DNA of 64,000 nt from Streptacidiphilus sp. ASG 303 (lineage in GTDB: Bacteria; Actinomycetota; Actinomycetes; Streptomycetales; Streptomycetaceae), in assembly GCF_020991365.1 (NCBI RefSeq), contig NZ_JAJLRA010000002.1:372001-436000 (forward strand), given 5' to 3'. The notes under the pieces were generated by a model, which was not told where the DNA came from, ran no database searches, and worked only from the letters and a program-made list of their open reading frames with translations. Numbering within the stretch: the stretch's first letter is position 1; each line of letters begins with the position of its first letter. Shown one piece after another: positions 36,314 to 44,872 of the stretch. Position numbers and translations under genes: made by a program.

Positions 36314-37381
36314 TCAGATGCGGACGATCTTGGCGATCGGCATCACGGTCGCGGACTCGTAGCGGACCACCGCGCCGGTGTGCGGGGCGTGGATGATCTG
36401 CCCGTTGCCCACGTACATGCCCACGTGGCTCATGCTGCCCGGGTAGTAGATGATCAGGTCGCCGGGCTTGGCGTCGGCGATGCTGGTGCCGACGTAGGTG
36501 CCGGCGCCGGCCTGGGCCTGCGAGGTGCGCGGCAGCGAGACGCCGGCCTGGTTGTAGGCCCACAGCATCAGGCCGGAGCAGTCGAAGGTCGACGGGCCGG
36601 TGGAGCCGTAGACGTACGGCGAGCCCAGGCGGGTCTCCGCGGCGCGGATGGCGGCGGCCGCGTAGCTGGAGGCGCCGACGGTGCTGGCGCTGCCGCCGCC
36701 GGTGCTCAGGTTCGTGCGCTGGGCGGCGCGGGAGGCGCGCTGGGCCGCGGCGGTCTCGGCGGCCTGGAGCGCGGCACGCTCCTGCGCGGTGAGCGTGTTG
36801 AGCAGGGACTGCGCCTTGGAGAGCTTCTGCTGGACCTCGCTCTTGGCGTCCTTGAGCTCCTTGGCGGTGCTGTCCAGCTCGGCGAGCTTCTGCTGCGCCT
36901 CGGCCTTGTCCTGGTCCAGCTTGCGCTGCTTCTCCTGCAGCTGGCGGAGGGTGTCGGCCTGCTGGGCGCTGACCTGGTCCAGCGAGGACGCCTTGTCCAG
37001 GAACTGGCTCGGGTCGGAGGAGAGCATCAGCTGCACGGTCGGGTCGATGCCGCCCGAGCGGTACTGGGAGGAGGCGAGCTGCCCCAGCGTGCCCTGCATG
37101 GTGGAGACCTCGGCCTGCTGCCGGGCGACCTGGTCCTGCAGGTCGTTGACCTGCTTCTGCAGCTCGTGCTGCTTCTCCTTGGCGCCGTCGTACTTCTCCG
37201 TCGCCACCTCGGCCTGCTCGTTGAGCTTGTCGACCTGGGCCTTCACGGACTCCTTGGTCGGCTTCGGGGCCGCGCTGGCGGCTCCGGCCTGCGCGGAGAT
37301 CGCGACGGCGGTGGCGGCGGCGGCGGTCAGGACGGAGATCCGCGCGCGGCTCGGCTGCTTGGGACGGCGGTGGGTCGCCAC
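36314..37381 (-). CDS. NlpC/P60 cell-wall hydrolase, second paralogue
   Basis: The 355-residue exported hydrolase is closely similar to the neighbouring paralogue. It has a signal peptide (about 1-37, ending GAASAAP), coiled coil (about 45-215) and NlpC/P60 domain (about 240-355) with catalytic Cys in FDCSGLMLW and His in SHVGMYVGN and IIHAP. GTG at 37381 is chosen because the paralogue starts at the same residue; an ATG five codons upstream is possible. A c-di-AMP riboswitch and promoter precede it, so peptidoglycan cutting is tied to this second messenger. Confidence 0.92.
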   Translation of the reverse strand: MATHRRPKQPSRARISVLTAAAATAVAISAQAGAASAAPKPTKESVKAQVDKLNEQAEVATEKYDGAKEKQHELQKQVNDLQDQVARQQAEVSTMQGTLGQLASSQYRSGGIDPTVQLMLSSDPSQFLDKASSLDQVSAQQADTLRQLQEKQRKLDQDKAEAQQKLAELDSTAKELKDAKSEVQQKLSKAQSLLNTLTAQERAALQAAETAAAQRASRAAQRTNLSTGGGSASTVGASSYAAAAIRAAETRLGSPYVYGSTGPSTFDCSGLMLWAYNQAGVSLPRTSQAQAGAGTYVGTSIADAKPGDLIIYYPGSMSHVGMYVGNGQIIHAPHTGAVVRYESATVMPIAKIVRI

Positions 37382-37408
37382 GAAGGCGGGCTCCATTCTT
37401 CCAACGGC

Positions 37409-37615
37409 CGCCTACCGGGTGAGCTGACGGGTTCGGGCCTGGAAGGCGCCCTACGACGTCTCAGCCGCTGCGAAGCCGGCTCTGACGCCGATTCACCCCG
37501 AGGAAGGTGGTTCCCCGGCTCCGATCCGACGGCGTCCCCTGGAGGAGGGCACAGCTGCCCTGCCGCATCTCGAACTCGGCGGGAGCCCCCGCCGTCACCC
37601 GGTCGGGTGATCGCC
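37409..37615 (-). promoter_or_regulatory. c-di-AMP (ydaO/yuaA) riboswitch
   Basis: The minus-strand leader of the second NlpC/P60 gene has the family signatures: GGGGTGAATCGGCGTCAGAGC, an internal GGGCGCC segment, then CCCGAACCCGTCAGCT and ACCCGGTAGGCGGC at the 3' end. The 5' part (GCGATCACCCGACCGGG) fits the first pairing arm. In Streptomyces the same class controls the cell-wall hydrolase gene rpfA; c-di-AMP binding lowers expression. The exact 5' boundary is approximate. Confidence 0.92.
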
Positions 37616-37635
37616 GTGCGGTGGCTCGACGCCAG

Positions 37636-37665
37636 ACACTAGTAACTCGACTGTGATCCGTTCAA
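37636..37665 (-). promoter_or_regulatory. Promoter of the riboswitch-NlpC/P60 transcript
   Basis: TTGAAC (37665-37660) and TAGTGT (37641-37636) on the minus strand are 18 bases apart, placing the transcription start near 37628, just before the riboswitch. Confidence 0.7.
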
Positions 37666-38076
37666 ATCCTTGTAGGTAAAAACTCCCGGCGGGAGCGGTA
37701 TTTGTTCGGAAGTGACACGGGCGGTAGCCGTGACATAACCGAGAGCCGATCGTTAGGGACCTGCCGACGGCCCGTATCCGGAAAAACCGTCACGTCCGTT
37801 GTGTCCGCATTGCCGCTTCCGTCCGGCCTCCTGGTGCGGGGTCAGCCGACGCACGGGACCGGTGGGGCCTCCGGGACCGGTGGGCGGCCCGCCGGGGTCG
37901 CCCCGACGCCCTCCCCGCCCACCGCGGCGCCCACCGCGGCGCCCTCCGCACCGCCGCGCCCGGGCGGCGCCGCCGGGCGGACCGCCCCGCCCGCCGTCCC
38001 GCCCGCGGAGGCGGTTCCGGACGCCCCGGGGGACGGGCACGGCCACGCCCCGGGCGGCCGCCGGCCCCCGGCCCGC
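37666..38076. other. Intergenic region without a supported gene
   Basis: The left 130 bases are A+T-richer, and a self-complementary CTCCCGGCGGGAG lies near 37683. The right part is low-complexity GC-rich repeats (Pro/Ala/Arg in any frame). Short open frames here have no ribosome site or family signature, so no gene is called. Confidence 0.6.
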
Positions 38077-39714
38077 TCAGGTGCGGACGAGACGCTTCAG
38101 CAGCAGGGCGGAGGAGACCGGCCGCGCCCCCGCCCGCCTCACCCCGTCGGCCACCTCGCGGTCGGAGGAGACCACCACCACCGGACGCCCGGCCGGCTCG
38201 GCCCGGACCAGCCGCCGGATCAGCTCGTCCGCCGTCTCCCCGGTGCGGCTGAACCGCACCCGCACGCCCCGGGGCGGCGCCATGATCACCGGCGCGTCCA
38301 GGTCCTGCCCGTCGAAGACGCAGGTCACCTCGGCACCGCTCTGCGCCGCCAGCATGGACAGCCCGCCGAGCAGCCGGACCCGCTGCTGCTCCAGCGGCAG
38401 CGAGGGGTAGCCGGTCTTGGTGACGTTGTACCCGTCCACCAGCAGGTGGACCTGCGGCAGTGCCAGGAGCTGGTCGAGCAGCGCCGGGTCGTCCTCCGCC
38501 AGCGCCCGCCGGGCGACGTCGTGCGGCGACGCCGACGCGGGCGCGACCGCCTCCACCAGGTCGGCCGGGCGCAGACCGGAGACCGGCAGCGCCAGCTCCC
38601 GCTGGAGGCCCTGCGCGGCGTGCAGCACGGTGTCCAGGAGCAGCCGCAGCCGCATGTCGTCGGCGCTGCGGCCCTCACGGGCCGTGCGGCGGGCCGCCTC
38701 CAGGGCCGACTCGGCCTCGGCGAGCCGGTGCCGCAGCCGCCGCGCCTCGCCCTCGGCGGCGCTGCGCTCGGCCTGGGCGGCGACCCGCGCCGTCTCCAGC
38801 TCGGCGGCGACCTTGCGGGTGGCGGCCTCCGCCCTGCGGGTGTCGCTCTCCAGGCTGCGGATCCGCTTGCGCAGCGTCTCGGACTCCCGCCGGGCGGCGT
38901 CCAGTTCGGCGCGCAGCCGGTCGGCGTCGGCCCGGGAGGAGGAGCGCAGCGCCGCCAGCTCGGCCTGGAGCTTCTCCGCCAGGCGCGCGGCCTCGGCGGC
39001 ACTGCCCTCCGCACCGGCCCGCTCGGCCTCCTCGCCGGCCTCGGCCACCAGGCGGCTCCAGCCCGGCGGGCGCACCAGGTACGCGGCGGCGGCGACGTCC
39101 ATGGGGTCGGCGGCGGCGGGGGCGGCGCCGGCCTCCAGCGAGCGCACCAGCTCGGGCTGGCCGAGGCGCAGCCGGTCGGCGATCCGCAGCCGGAAGGCCG
39201 GTTCGGCGGCCAGGGCGGCGGCGAGCGCGGTGGCGGCGTAGCGGGCCCGCCGGGCGGGGGTGAACTTGGCGTACGGGCGCAGGCCGGCGGGCAGTTCGGC
39301 GGCGGGCAGGCTGCCGAGCGCGTCCGCCGCTATGCCGACGACGCGGCGGCGCACGGCCTCGGGCAGCGGGCGGTCGAGCTGCTCGCCCCCGCCGGCCGCG
39401 CCGGGGTGCGGGTCCGTGCCGGCGGCAGGGCCGGAGGCGGGCCGGACGGCGGGACCGGCGGCGGGCGGCGGCCCCGCCGGGACCGGGGCGGTGCCGGGCG
39501 CGGCGGCGTCGGGAGCGGGGCTGCCGGGAGCGGCGGCGTCGGGAGCGGGGCTGCCGGGAGCGGCGGCGTCGGGAGCGGGGCTGCCGGGAGCGGAGGTGCC
39601 GGGAGCGCCGGACGGGCCGGGACCGGCGTCCGTCCCGTGCCCGGTGCCGCCGTCCGCGCTCCGCACAGGGGTCCGCCCCTGCGGCCCGGCGGCCGCCCCA
39701 GCTCTGTCCACCAC
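38077..39714 (-). CDS. NYN-domain (PIN-like) RNA-binding protein
   Basis: The 545-residue protein has a disordered Pro/Ala/Gly N-terminus with ten-residue repeats (PGSPAPDAAA) near 38-68. A helical domain follows (about 105-200), then a long coiled coil (about 225-335). The C-terminal NYN nuclease-like domain (about 385-545) includes LLVDGYNVTKTGYP, the CVFDGQDLD acidic stretch and VVVVSSDREVADG. YacP/Rae1-like NYN proteins cut or bind mRNA on ribosomes. GTG at 39714 has GGAG eight bases upstream; ATG at 39768 is an alternative. Confidence 0.82.
   Translation of the reverse strand: MVDRAGAAAGPQGRTPVRSADGGTGHGTDAGPGPSGAPGTSAPGSPAPDAAAPGSPAPDAAAPGSPAPDAAAPGTAPVPAGPPPAAGPAVRPASGPAAGTDPHPGAAGGGEQLDRPLPEAVRRRVVGIAADALGSLPAAELPAGLRPYAKFTPARRARYAATALAAALAAEPAFRLRIADRLRLGQPELVRSLEAGAAPAAADPMDVAAAAYLVRPPGWSRLVAEAGEEAERAGAEGSAAEAARLAEKLQAELAALRSSSRADADRLRAELDAARRESETLRKRIRSLESDTRRAEAATRKVAAELETARVAAQAERSAAEGEARRLRHRLAEAESALEAARRTAREGRSADDMRLRLLLDTVLHAAQGLQRELALPVSGLRPADLVEAVAPASASPHDVARRALAEDDPALLDQLLALPQVHLLVDGYNVTKTGYPSLPLEQQRVRLLGGLSMLAAQSGAEVTCVFDGQDLDAPVIMAPPRGVRVRFSRTGETADELIRRLVRAEPAGRPVVVVSSDREVADGVRRAGARPVSSALLLKRLVRT
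39511..39600 (-). repeat. Three in-frame 30-base repeats
   Basis: Three head-to-tail 30-base units (39511-39540, 39541-39570, 39571-39600) lie inside the NYN-protein gene. The first two are identical and the third differs at its end. They encode PGSPAPDAAA-type decapeptides and are in frame, so copy changes would not break the gene. Confidence 0.9.
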
Positions 39715-39818
39715 GTCCTCGACTCCGATCCGTCTTGTCAGGCGCCTCCCCGTACACCGCCCCCGCATTGTCCCGCGTGCCGGTTCCTGCCCGGCGCCGC
39801 GCCGCCCGAACCGCGCCG

Positions 39819-40124
39819 TCAGCCCTGCGGAGCGCCTCCCGCGGACTCCCCGCCCGGCCGGCCGGCCGCCTCCTGCGCGGCCGCGGTCTCGGCGGCCCCC
39901 GGGCGGTCGACGAGCTCCACCTGGTCCACCGCGTTGCACCAGCGGCAGCGGACCGACTCCACGGTCTCGCTCAGCACCTGCCGCTCCTCGACGCGGGACT
40001 CGCCGGCGAGGTCGAGGTGGACGAACTCCACCACGCGGGAGGACCGCGTGACGTCGAAGCGGGTCAGGTTGCCGCACAGCGTGCAGCGCCAACGGGTCGC
40101 TTCGGTGGGCACGGGGACAGGCAT
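39819..40124 (-). CDS. Zinc-ribbon-like hypothetical protein
   Basis: The 101-residue protein has two CxxC pairs, Cys14-Cys17 (RCTLCGN) and a second in VRCRWCNAVDQVEL near 59-62. They could bind one zinc ion in a ribbon fold. The last 25 residues are disordered. GAGAGGA precedes the ATG at 40124. The function is unknown; the family is common in Streptomyces. Confidence 0.8.
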   Translation of the reverse strand: MPVPVPTEATRWRCTLCGNLTRFDVTRSSRVVEFVHLDLAGESRVEERQVLSETVESVRCRWCNAVDQVELVDRPGAAETAAAQEAAGRPGGESAGGAPQG

Positions 40125-40359
40125 GGGAGGGTCCTCTCGGTCGTCCCGGTCGATCGCGTACGCAAACCCTATGGCCTGCGGCGCCGCCCGCGGGCACCGC
40201 GTTCGCACCTCGGGACGCACCGGCCCGGGGGGCCCGGGTCCGCACGGCGCCCGCGGTCGCGCCGCGGCCCCGGGGGCCGCCCCGGTGCGGGGCGCGGGGC
40301 TCGCCCGTCCGCACCAGCCCGCCGTGTCGGCCCGGCGGCGCCGAGGCATGCTGCGAACC

Positions 40360-41202
40360 ATGGTGATCCCGGTGCACGACGACAACCCGGTCCGCAGGCC
40401 GCCCCTGGTGACCTACGCGCTGATCGCGGTGAACGCCGTCGTCTTCGCCGCCGGCCCGGCCTCCGGCCTCGACCCGTCGCCCGGCCCTGCGCAGCGGCGG
40501 GCGTGCGCCGTGCAGCGGTACGACCAGCGGTGGGGGGCCGTCCCCCGGGAGCTGCTCACCAACCGCGTCCTCTCCCCCGCCGAGCTCCCGCCCCCCGCCC
40601 CCGGCGCCCCGCGCTGCCCGCCGGCCCCCGTGCGGGGGAAGGTGCCGGTGCTCTCGGCGGTCACCTCGCTCTTCGTGCACGGCGGCTGGCTGCACCTGCT
40701 GGGCAACCTGCTCTTCCTGCTCGTCTTCGGCAACAGCGTCGAGGACCGGATGGGCCGGCTGCGCTTCCTCGGCTTCTACCTGGGCATGGGGGCGCTGGCG
40801 GCGTACGGGTACGCCCTGGCCGAGATCCACACCGCGGAGGCCGTCCGCAGCCTGATCGGGGCGTCGGGCGCGATCGCCGGGGTGCTGGGCGCGTACCTGC
40901 GCCTCCACCCCCGGGCGCGGGTGACCAGCCTGGTGCCGCTGCTGCTCTTCCTGCCGCTGCGCTTCCCCGCCTGGCTGGTGCTGGGGTCGTGGTTCGCGGT
41001 GCAGTGGTGGCTGGCGCACTCCGAGGACGGGGCGGCGCCGGGTGTCGCCTACCTGGCCCACGTGATCGGCTTCGCCGGGGGGTTCGTCTGCACGTGGCTC
41101 CTGTACGGACGGCGGCGGCGCGCCCCGCTGCCGCCGGCGCCACCGGCCGCACCGGCGCCGGACCCGGCCCCGCCCCGCGAGGCCGACCCCGACCCCGTCT
41201 GA
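40360..41202 (+). CDS. Rhomboid-family intramembrane serine protease
   Basis: The 280-residue protein has about six or seven membrane helices. The rhomboid features are HLLGNLLFLLVFG (oxyanion His and Asn), the nucleophile Ser in GASGAIAGVLGAY, and the partner His in YLAHVIGFAGG. A 60-residue Pro/Cys-containing loop (about 38-95) follows the first helix, longer than in small rhomboids. The C-terminal tail is Pro/Ala-rich and cytoplasmic. ATG at 40360 gives the family-like MVIPVHDDNPVRR; ATG at 40348 is possible. Substrates are unknown. Confidence 0.88.
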   Translation: MVIPVHDDNPVRRPPLVTYALIAVNAVVFAAGPASGLDPSPGPAQRRACAVQRYDQRWGAVPRELLTNRVLSPAELPPPAPGAPRCPPAPVRGKVPVLSAVTSLFVHGGWLHLLGNLLFLLVFGNSVEDRMGRLRFLGFYLGMGALAAYGYALAEIHTAEAVRSLIGASGAIAGVLGAYLRLHPRARVTSLVPLLLFLPLRFPAWLVLGSWFAVQWWLAHSEDGAAPGVAYLAHVIGFAGGFVCTWLLYGRRRRAPLPPAPPAAPAPDPAPPREADPDPV

Positions 41203-41318
41203 ACGGGGCCGGTGCCCGAGCCCCGCCGGGGGCACGGCCCGGCACCCTGCACCCCTCCGGCCGGCCGGGCTCAGTACGCTGGCTGACGGCCGTCCCCCCT
41301 TCCGCCCAGGAGACCTGT

Positions 41319-41600
41319 GTGATCACCGCGATCGTGCTCATCAAGACCACCGTCGACCGGATCCCCGAGATCGCGGAGACCGTCGCCGCCCTGGACGGCG
41401 TCAGCGAGGTCTACTCCGTCACCGGCACGTACGACCTGGTCGCGATGGTCCGGGTGCGCCGGCACGAGGACCTCGCCGAGGTGATCCCCGGTCGGCTCAA
41501 CAAGGTCCCCGGCGTGCTGCACACCGAGACGCACATCGCCTTCCGCACCTACTCGCAGCACGACCTGGAGACGGCCTTCGCCCTGGGCCTGGACGAGTAG
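41319..41600 (+). CDS. Stand-alone Lrp/AsnC ligand-binding (RAM) domain protein
   Basis: The 93-residue protein is just the alpha-beta RAM domain of Lrp/AsnC regulators (VLIKTTVDRIPEIAETVAALDGV ... GTYDLVAMVRVRR). It lacks a DNA-binding helix-turn-helix. Such proteins form dimers or higher rings and bind amino acids, and may modulate full-length Lrp proteins. GTG at 41319 has AGGAGA before it. Confidence 0.9.
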   Translation: MITAIVLIKTTVDRIPEIAETVAALDGVSEVYSVTGTYDLVAMVRVRRHEDLAEVIPGRLNKVPGVLHTETHIAFRTYSQHDLETAFALGLDE

Positions 41601-41605
41601 CCCCG

Positions 41606-41671
41606 CCGGTCCCGCCCCCGGGGCTCGCCGGTCCCGCCCCCGGGGCTCGCCGATCCCGCCCCCCGGGCCCG
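41606..41671. repeat. 22-base tandem repeat between convergent genes
   Basis: Two exact copies of a 22-base unit (CCGGTCCCGCCCCCGGGGCT plus CG) and a diverged third copy begin six bases after the RAM gene stop. Confidence 0.8.
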
Positions 41672-41679
41672 GGGGCGGG
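41655..41679. terminator. Bidirectional hairpin
   Basis: A 9-bp perfect stem (41655-41663 with 41671-41679) overlaps the third repeat copy, between the RAM gene and the convergent class V aminotransferase gene. Confidence 0.55.
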
Positions 41680-41700
41680 GGCGGCGGCCGGCGGCGCCGG

Positions 41701-43143
41701 TCAGCGGCGGCGGGTGTCCGGCACGCAGCGGCCGCCCTCGGTCCGGTACGACCAGCGGGCGCCCTCGGCGACCAGCTCCCGCAGCGCCGCCAGGAACCGC
41801 TCGACGTGCTCGTCGGGGGTGCCCGCCCCGAAGCTGACCCGCACCGCGTTCAGGCTCCGCCCGCCGGGGAGGGACGCGTCGGGCGCGCCGCACGCGGAGG
41901 GCTCCTCCCCGGTACCGCCGAGCAGCGTGCGCACCAGCGGGTGGGCGCAGAAGAGGCCGTCGCGCACCCCGATGCCGTACTCGGCGGAGAGTGCGGCGGC
42001 GACGTGCGAGCTGTTCCAGCCGCGGACCGTGAAGGAGAGCACCCCGACCCGCGGGTGGTCCTCGCCGAACAGGGTGAGCACCCGCACCCCGGGGACCTCC
42101 GCCAGCCCCTCCCGGAGCCGGGCGAGGAGCCGCTGCTCGCGGGCCCGCAGCGCCTCGAAGCCCGCCTGGGTGAGCGCCCGGCAGGCGGAGGCGACGGCGT
42201 GGGCGCCGACGACGTTGGGCGAACCGGCCTCGTGGCGGGCCGGGCCGCGGTGCCAGTCGACGGCGAGCGCGCCGCCGGCCTGCCGGGCTACCGTGCGGCT
42301 GGCGCCGCCCCCGGCCAGGTACGGCTCGGCGGCGTCCAGCCAGTCGGCGCGCCCGGCGAGCACGCCCGCGCCGAACGGCGCGTAGAGCTTGTGGCCGGAG
42401 AAGGCCGCCCAGTCCACGCCCAGCTCCCGCACGGAGACCCGCTCGTGCGGGGCGAGCTGGGCCGCGTCCAGCACCACCCGGGCGCCGTGGCGGTGGGCGG
42501 CGGCGGCGAGCTCGGCGACCGGCCAGACCTCGCCGGTGACGTTGGAGGCGCCGGTGACGCAGAGCAGCGCGGGCCCGTCCGGGCCGTCCGCCAGCGCCTC
42601 CTCCACGGCGGCGACGGCCTGCTGCGGCGAGCGGGGGGCGGGCAGGCAGGTCAGGGTGATCCCCTCGCGGCGCCAGGGCAGCAGCGCGGCGTGGTGCTCG
42701 GTCTCGAAGACGAGGACGCGGGTGCCCGCGGGCACGGCGGAGGCCAGCAGGTTGAGGGAGTCGGTGGTGGAGCGGGTGAAGACGACCTGGTCGCCGTCGC
42801 GCAGGTCGAGGAAGGCGGCGACCGTCCGGCGGCTCTCCTCGAAGAGGTCGGTGGAGAGCTGGGAGAGGTACCCGGCGCCGCGGTGCACGCTGCCGTAGAG
42901 GGGGGCGTAGGCGGCGACGTCGTCCCAGACCCGGCGCAGGGCCGGGGCGCTGGCGGCCTGGTCGAGCGCGGCGTACGGCACCCGGCGGCCGTCGGCGAGG
43001 GGGACCTCCACGTCGGTGCCGAGCACCGGCAGGGGCGCGTCGGCGGCGGCCGGGGCAGCAGCAGCCGGGGCAACGGCGGTCGGGGCAACGGCGGTCGGGA
43101 CGGCGGCGGCCGGGGCGGCGGCGTACGCGGAACGGACGGTCAT
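41701..43143 (-). CDS. Class V PLP-dependent aminotransferase (cysteine-desulfurase-like)
   Basis: The 480-residue fold-type-I PLP protein has a low-complexity Ala/Pro/Val N-terminus (about 8-35) followed by a complete class V domain. PLP-site motifs include TRSTTDSLNLLA, VTGASNVTGEVWPV, VLDAAQLAPH and the Schiff-base Lys252 in SGHKLYAPFG, as in SufS/CsdA and isopenicillin-N-epimerase relatives. A desulfurase-type catalytic Cys loop was not identified, so it may be an aminotransferase or lyase. GGAGC lies before the ATG. A SAM-IV riboswitch and tiny leader ORF upstream point to sulfur amino acid metabolism. Confidence 0.85.
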   Translation of the reverse strand: MTVRSAYAAAPAAAVPTAVAPTAVAPAAAAPAAADAPLPVLGTDVEVPLADGRRVPYAALDQAASAPALRRVWDDVAAYAPLYGSVHRGAGYLSQLSTDLFEESRRTVAAFLDLRDGDQVVFTRSTTDSLNLLASAVPAGTRVLVFETEHHAALLPWRREGITLTCLPAPRSPQQAVAAVEEALADGPDGPALLCVTGASNVTGEVWPVAELAAAAHRHGARVVLDAAQLAPHERVSVRELGVDWAAFSGHKLYAPFGAGVLAGRADWLDAAEPYLAGGGASRTVARQAGGALAVDWHRGPARHEAGSPNVVGAHAVASACRALTQAGFEALRAREQRLLARLREGLAEVPGVRVLTLFGEDHPRVGVLSFTVRGWNSSHVAAALSAEYGIGVRDGLFCAHPLVRTLLGGTGEEPSACGAPDASLPGGRSLNAVRVSFGAGTPDEHVERFLAALRELVAEGARWSYRTEGGRCVPDTRRR

Positions 43144-43341
43144 GGCGGTGCTCCAGGGGGCGCGAAGGCGTGCGGGGGCGGGCGCCGGACGGGCGCGGGC
43201 AGGGCCGACCGTGGCGCGGCGGTGCCGCACCGGACGGGTGGTGCAGCCGGGAGGGCTGCGAGGGGGTCGGCCCCGGGGCCGGGGAGGGCGCGCGGACGGG
43301 GGCGCACGGATCCGGCCGTGGGGAGGGGAGGCCTGCGGCCT

Positions 43342-43362
43342 CTAGCGCATTCGCTGCTTCAC
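43342..43362 (-). CDS. Six-residue leader ORF after the SAM-IV riboswitch
   Basis: GTG at 43362 preceded by GAGGAGT opens a seven-codon frame (MKQRMR then TAG) between the riboswitch and the PLP-enzyme gene. A real ribosome site argues that it is translated. It could couple riboswitch folding to translation or be part of a second control layer; this is inference. Confidence 0.5.
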   Translation of the reverse strand: MKQRMR

Positions 43363-43394
43363 GGGTGGACTCCTCGGGACAGGACCCCCGGACG

Positions 43395-43522
43395 TGGCAC
43401 GAGGGGTCCGCGCTTGCCGCGGGGCGTCTGCCGCACGGCCCGGTCCTCACCCGGGGCACCCCGCCACGGACGGAGGGTTGCCGGACAGCCGGCCGGGGCC
43501 TTGGTGGCTGTCACTCGTGACC
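43395..43522 (-). promoter_or_regulatory. SAM-IV riboswitch
   Basis: The minus strand reads GGTCACGAGTGACAGCC, then GGCCGGCTGTCCGGCAACCC, then GGGGTGCCCCGGGTGAGGACC. These are the core segments of the actinobacterial SAM-IV (SAM-I clan) aptamer; the 3' pseudoknot arm is taken to reach about 43395. It lies 250 bases upstream of the class V PLP enzyme gene, suggesting repression when S-adenosylmethionine is abundant. Confidence 0.88.
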
Positions 43523-43629
43523 TGCCGAGGAGTATGCCAGGGCCCGGCCGCCCCCGCAGCCGCCGTCCGGGATGCGGACGGGAGGTGCGGCGGCGGCCGG
43601 GCCTGCGGAGCGGGTCCGGCGCGGCGGGG

Positions 43630-44703
43630 TCAGCCCCGCTGGGTGGCGGCGGCCCAGCGCTCCAGGGTCCGCTGCGCGGCGCCGGAGTCGACGGCCTCCG
43701 CCGCGCGGGCGACGCCCGCGGCCAGCTGCCCGGTGAGCGGCGCACCGGTGAGGTCCAGGGCGGTGAGGGCGGCCGCCGCGTTGAGGAGCACCGCGTCCCG
43801 CACCGGCCCGCGCTCGCCGGCGAACAGGCGGCGGGCCACCTCGGCGTTGTGGGAGGCGTCGGCGCCGCGCAGCGCCTCGATGCCGACGAGCGGGATGTCC
43901 AGGTCGCGCGGGTCGAAGGCGGTCTCGGTGACGGCGCCGTCGCGGACCACCCAGACGTGGGAGGTGCCGGTGACGGTGAGCTCGTCGAGGCCGTCGTCAC
44001 CGCGGAAGACCAGGCCGGTGGAGCCGCGCCGGGCGAGCACGCCCGCCATGATCCCGGCCATCCGGGGGTCGAAGCAGCCGATGGCGGAGGCGGTGACGCG
44101 CGCCGGGTTGGTGAGCGGGCCCAGGAAGTTGAACGCGGTGGGGACGCCCAGTTCGCGGCGGGCCGGGGCCGCGTGCCGCATCGCGGGGTGGAACCTCGCC
44201 GCGAAGCAGAAGGTGATGCCGGTCTCCTCCGCGACCTCGGCCACCCGGCGGGCGGACAGGTCGAGGGAGATGCCGAGCTTCTCCAGGACGTCGGAGGAGC
44301 CGCTCGCGGAGGAGGCGGCGCGGTTGCCGTGCTTGACGACCTTGGCGCCGGCCGCCGCGGCGACGATCGCCGCCATGGTGGAGATGTTGACGGTCCTGGC
44401 CCGGTCGCCGCCGGTGCCGACGATGTCGACGGCGGGTCCGGGGATCTCCAGCGGCTCGGCGTGGGCGTACATCGCGTCGACCAGGCCGCCGACCTCGTCC
44501 ACGGTCTCGCCCTTGGCGCGCAGCGCCACCATGAAGCCGGCGACCTGGGCCGGGGTGGCCTCCCCGCTCATGATCCGGTCCATGGCCCAGGAGGTGTCGG
44601 CCGCGGTGAGGTCCTGGCGCTGCAGCAGGGCAGCGAGGACGTCCGGCCAGGACCGTGCCTGCACGGGGTCGACGCCTCCGTACGCAGGTGACACGTTCGC
44701 CAT
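43630..44703 (-). CDS. trpD: Anthranilate phosphoribosyltransferase TrpD
   Basis: TrpD transfers phosphoribosyl from PRPP to anthranilate, the step after TrpEG. The 357-residue protein has the PRPP-binding [14 protein letters not shown] (about 98-111), [15 protein letters not shown] (about 125-139), and the [12 protein letters not shown] stretch. ATG at 44703 has GGAG seven bases upstream; an in-frame TTG two codons earlier is less likely. It lies 30 kb from trpEG, as in other streptomycetes, and next to ctaE as in M. tuberculosis (Rv2192c-Rv2193). Confidence 0.95.
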   Translation of the reverse strand: MANVSPAYGGVDPVQARSWPDVLAALLQRQDLTAADTSWAMDRIMSGEATPAQVAGFMVALRAKGETVDEVGGLVDAMYAHAEPLEIPGPAVDIVGTGGDRARTVNISTMAAIVAAAAGAKVVKHGNRAASSASGSSDVLEKLGISLDLSARRVAEVAEETGITFCFAARFHPAMRHAAPARRELGVPTAFNFLGPLTNPARVTASAIGCFDPRMAGIMAGVLARRGSTGLVFRGDDGLDELTVTGTSHVWVVRDGAVTETAFDPRDLDIPLVGIEALRGADASHNAEVARRLFAGERGPVRDAVLLNAAAALTALDLTGAPLTGQLAAGVARAAEAVDSGAAQRTLERWAAATQRG

Positions 44704-44832
44704 GACCAACTCCAGCCTTCGCCTCGGGACAGATGGGAGAGGAGAAGGCCCACCCTATCCAGCCGGGGAGGCGCGACGCCCGGAGCCGGGCCTCCCGTCC
44801 CACCGTGCGGACGGGCCGGAGGGCTTCGGCGC

Positions 44833-44862
44833 GCCGGGCCCGGGCCGCGGGTCCGGGCCCGG
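44833..44862 (-). terminator. Terminator of the receiver-domain gene
   Basis: A perfect 11-bp inverted repeat (44833-44843 with 44852-44862) starts 10 bases after the stop codon on the minus strand. Confidence 0.7.
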
Positions 44863-44872
44863 CCGGGGGCGC

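Noticed and set aside
37753-38046. 97-codon minus-strand frame in the gap left of the NYN gene
   Set aside because: Low-complexity Gly/Arg/Pro composition, no ribosome site and no family signature.
39511-39600. CRISPR-like regular repeats
   Set aside because: The units are contiguous, without spacers, and lie in frame inside a coding region.
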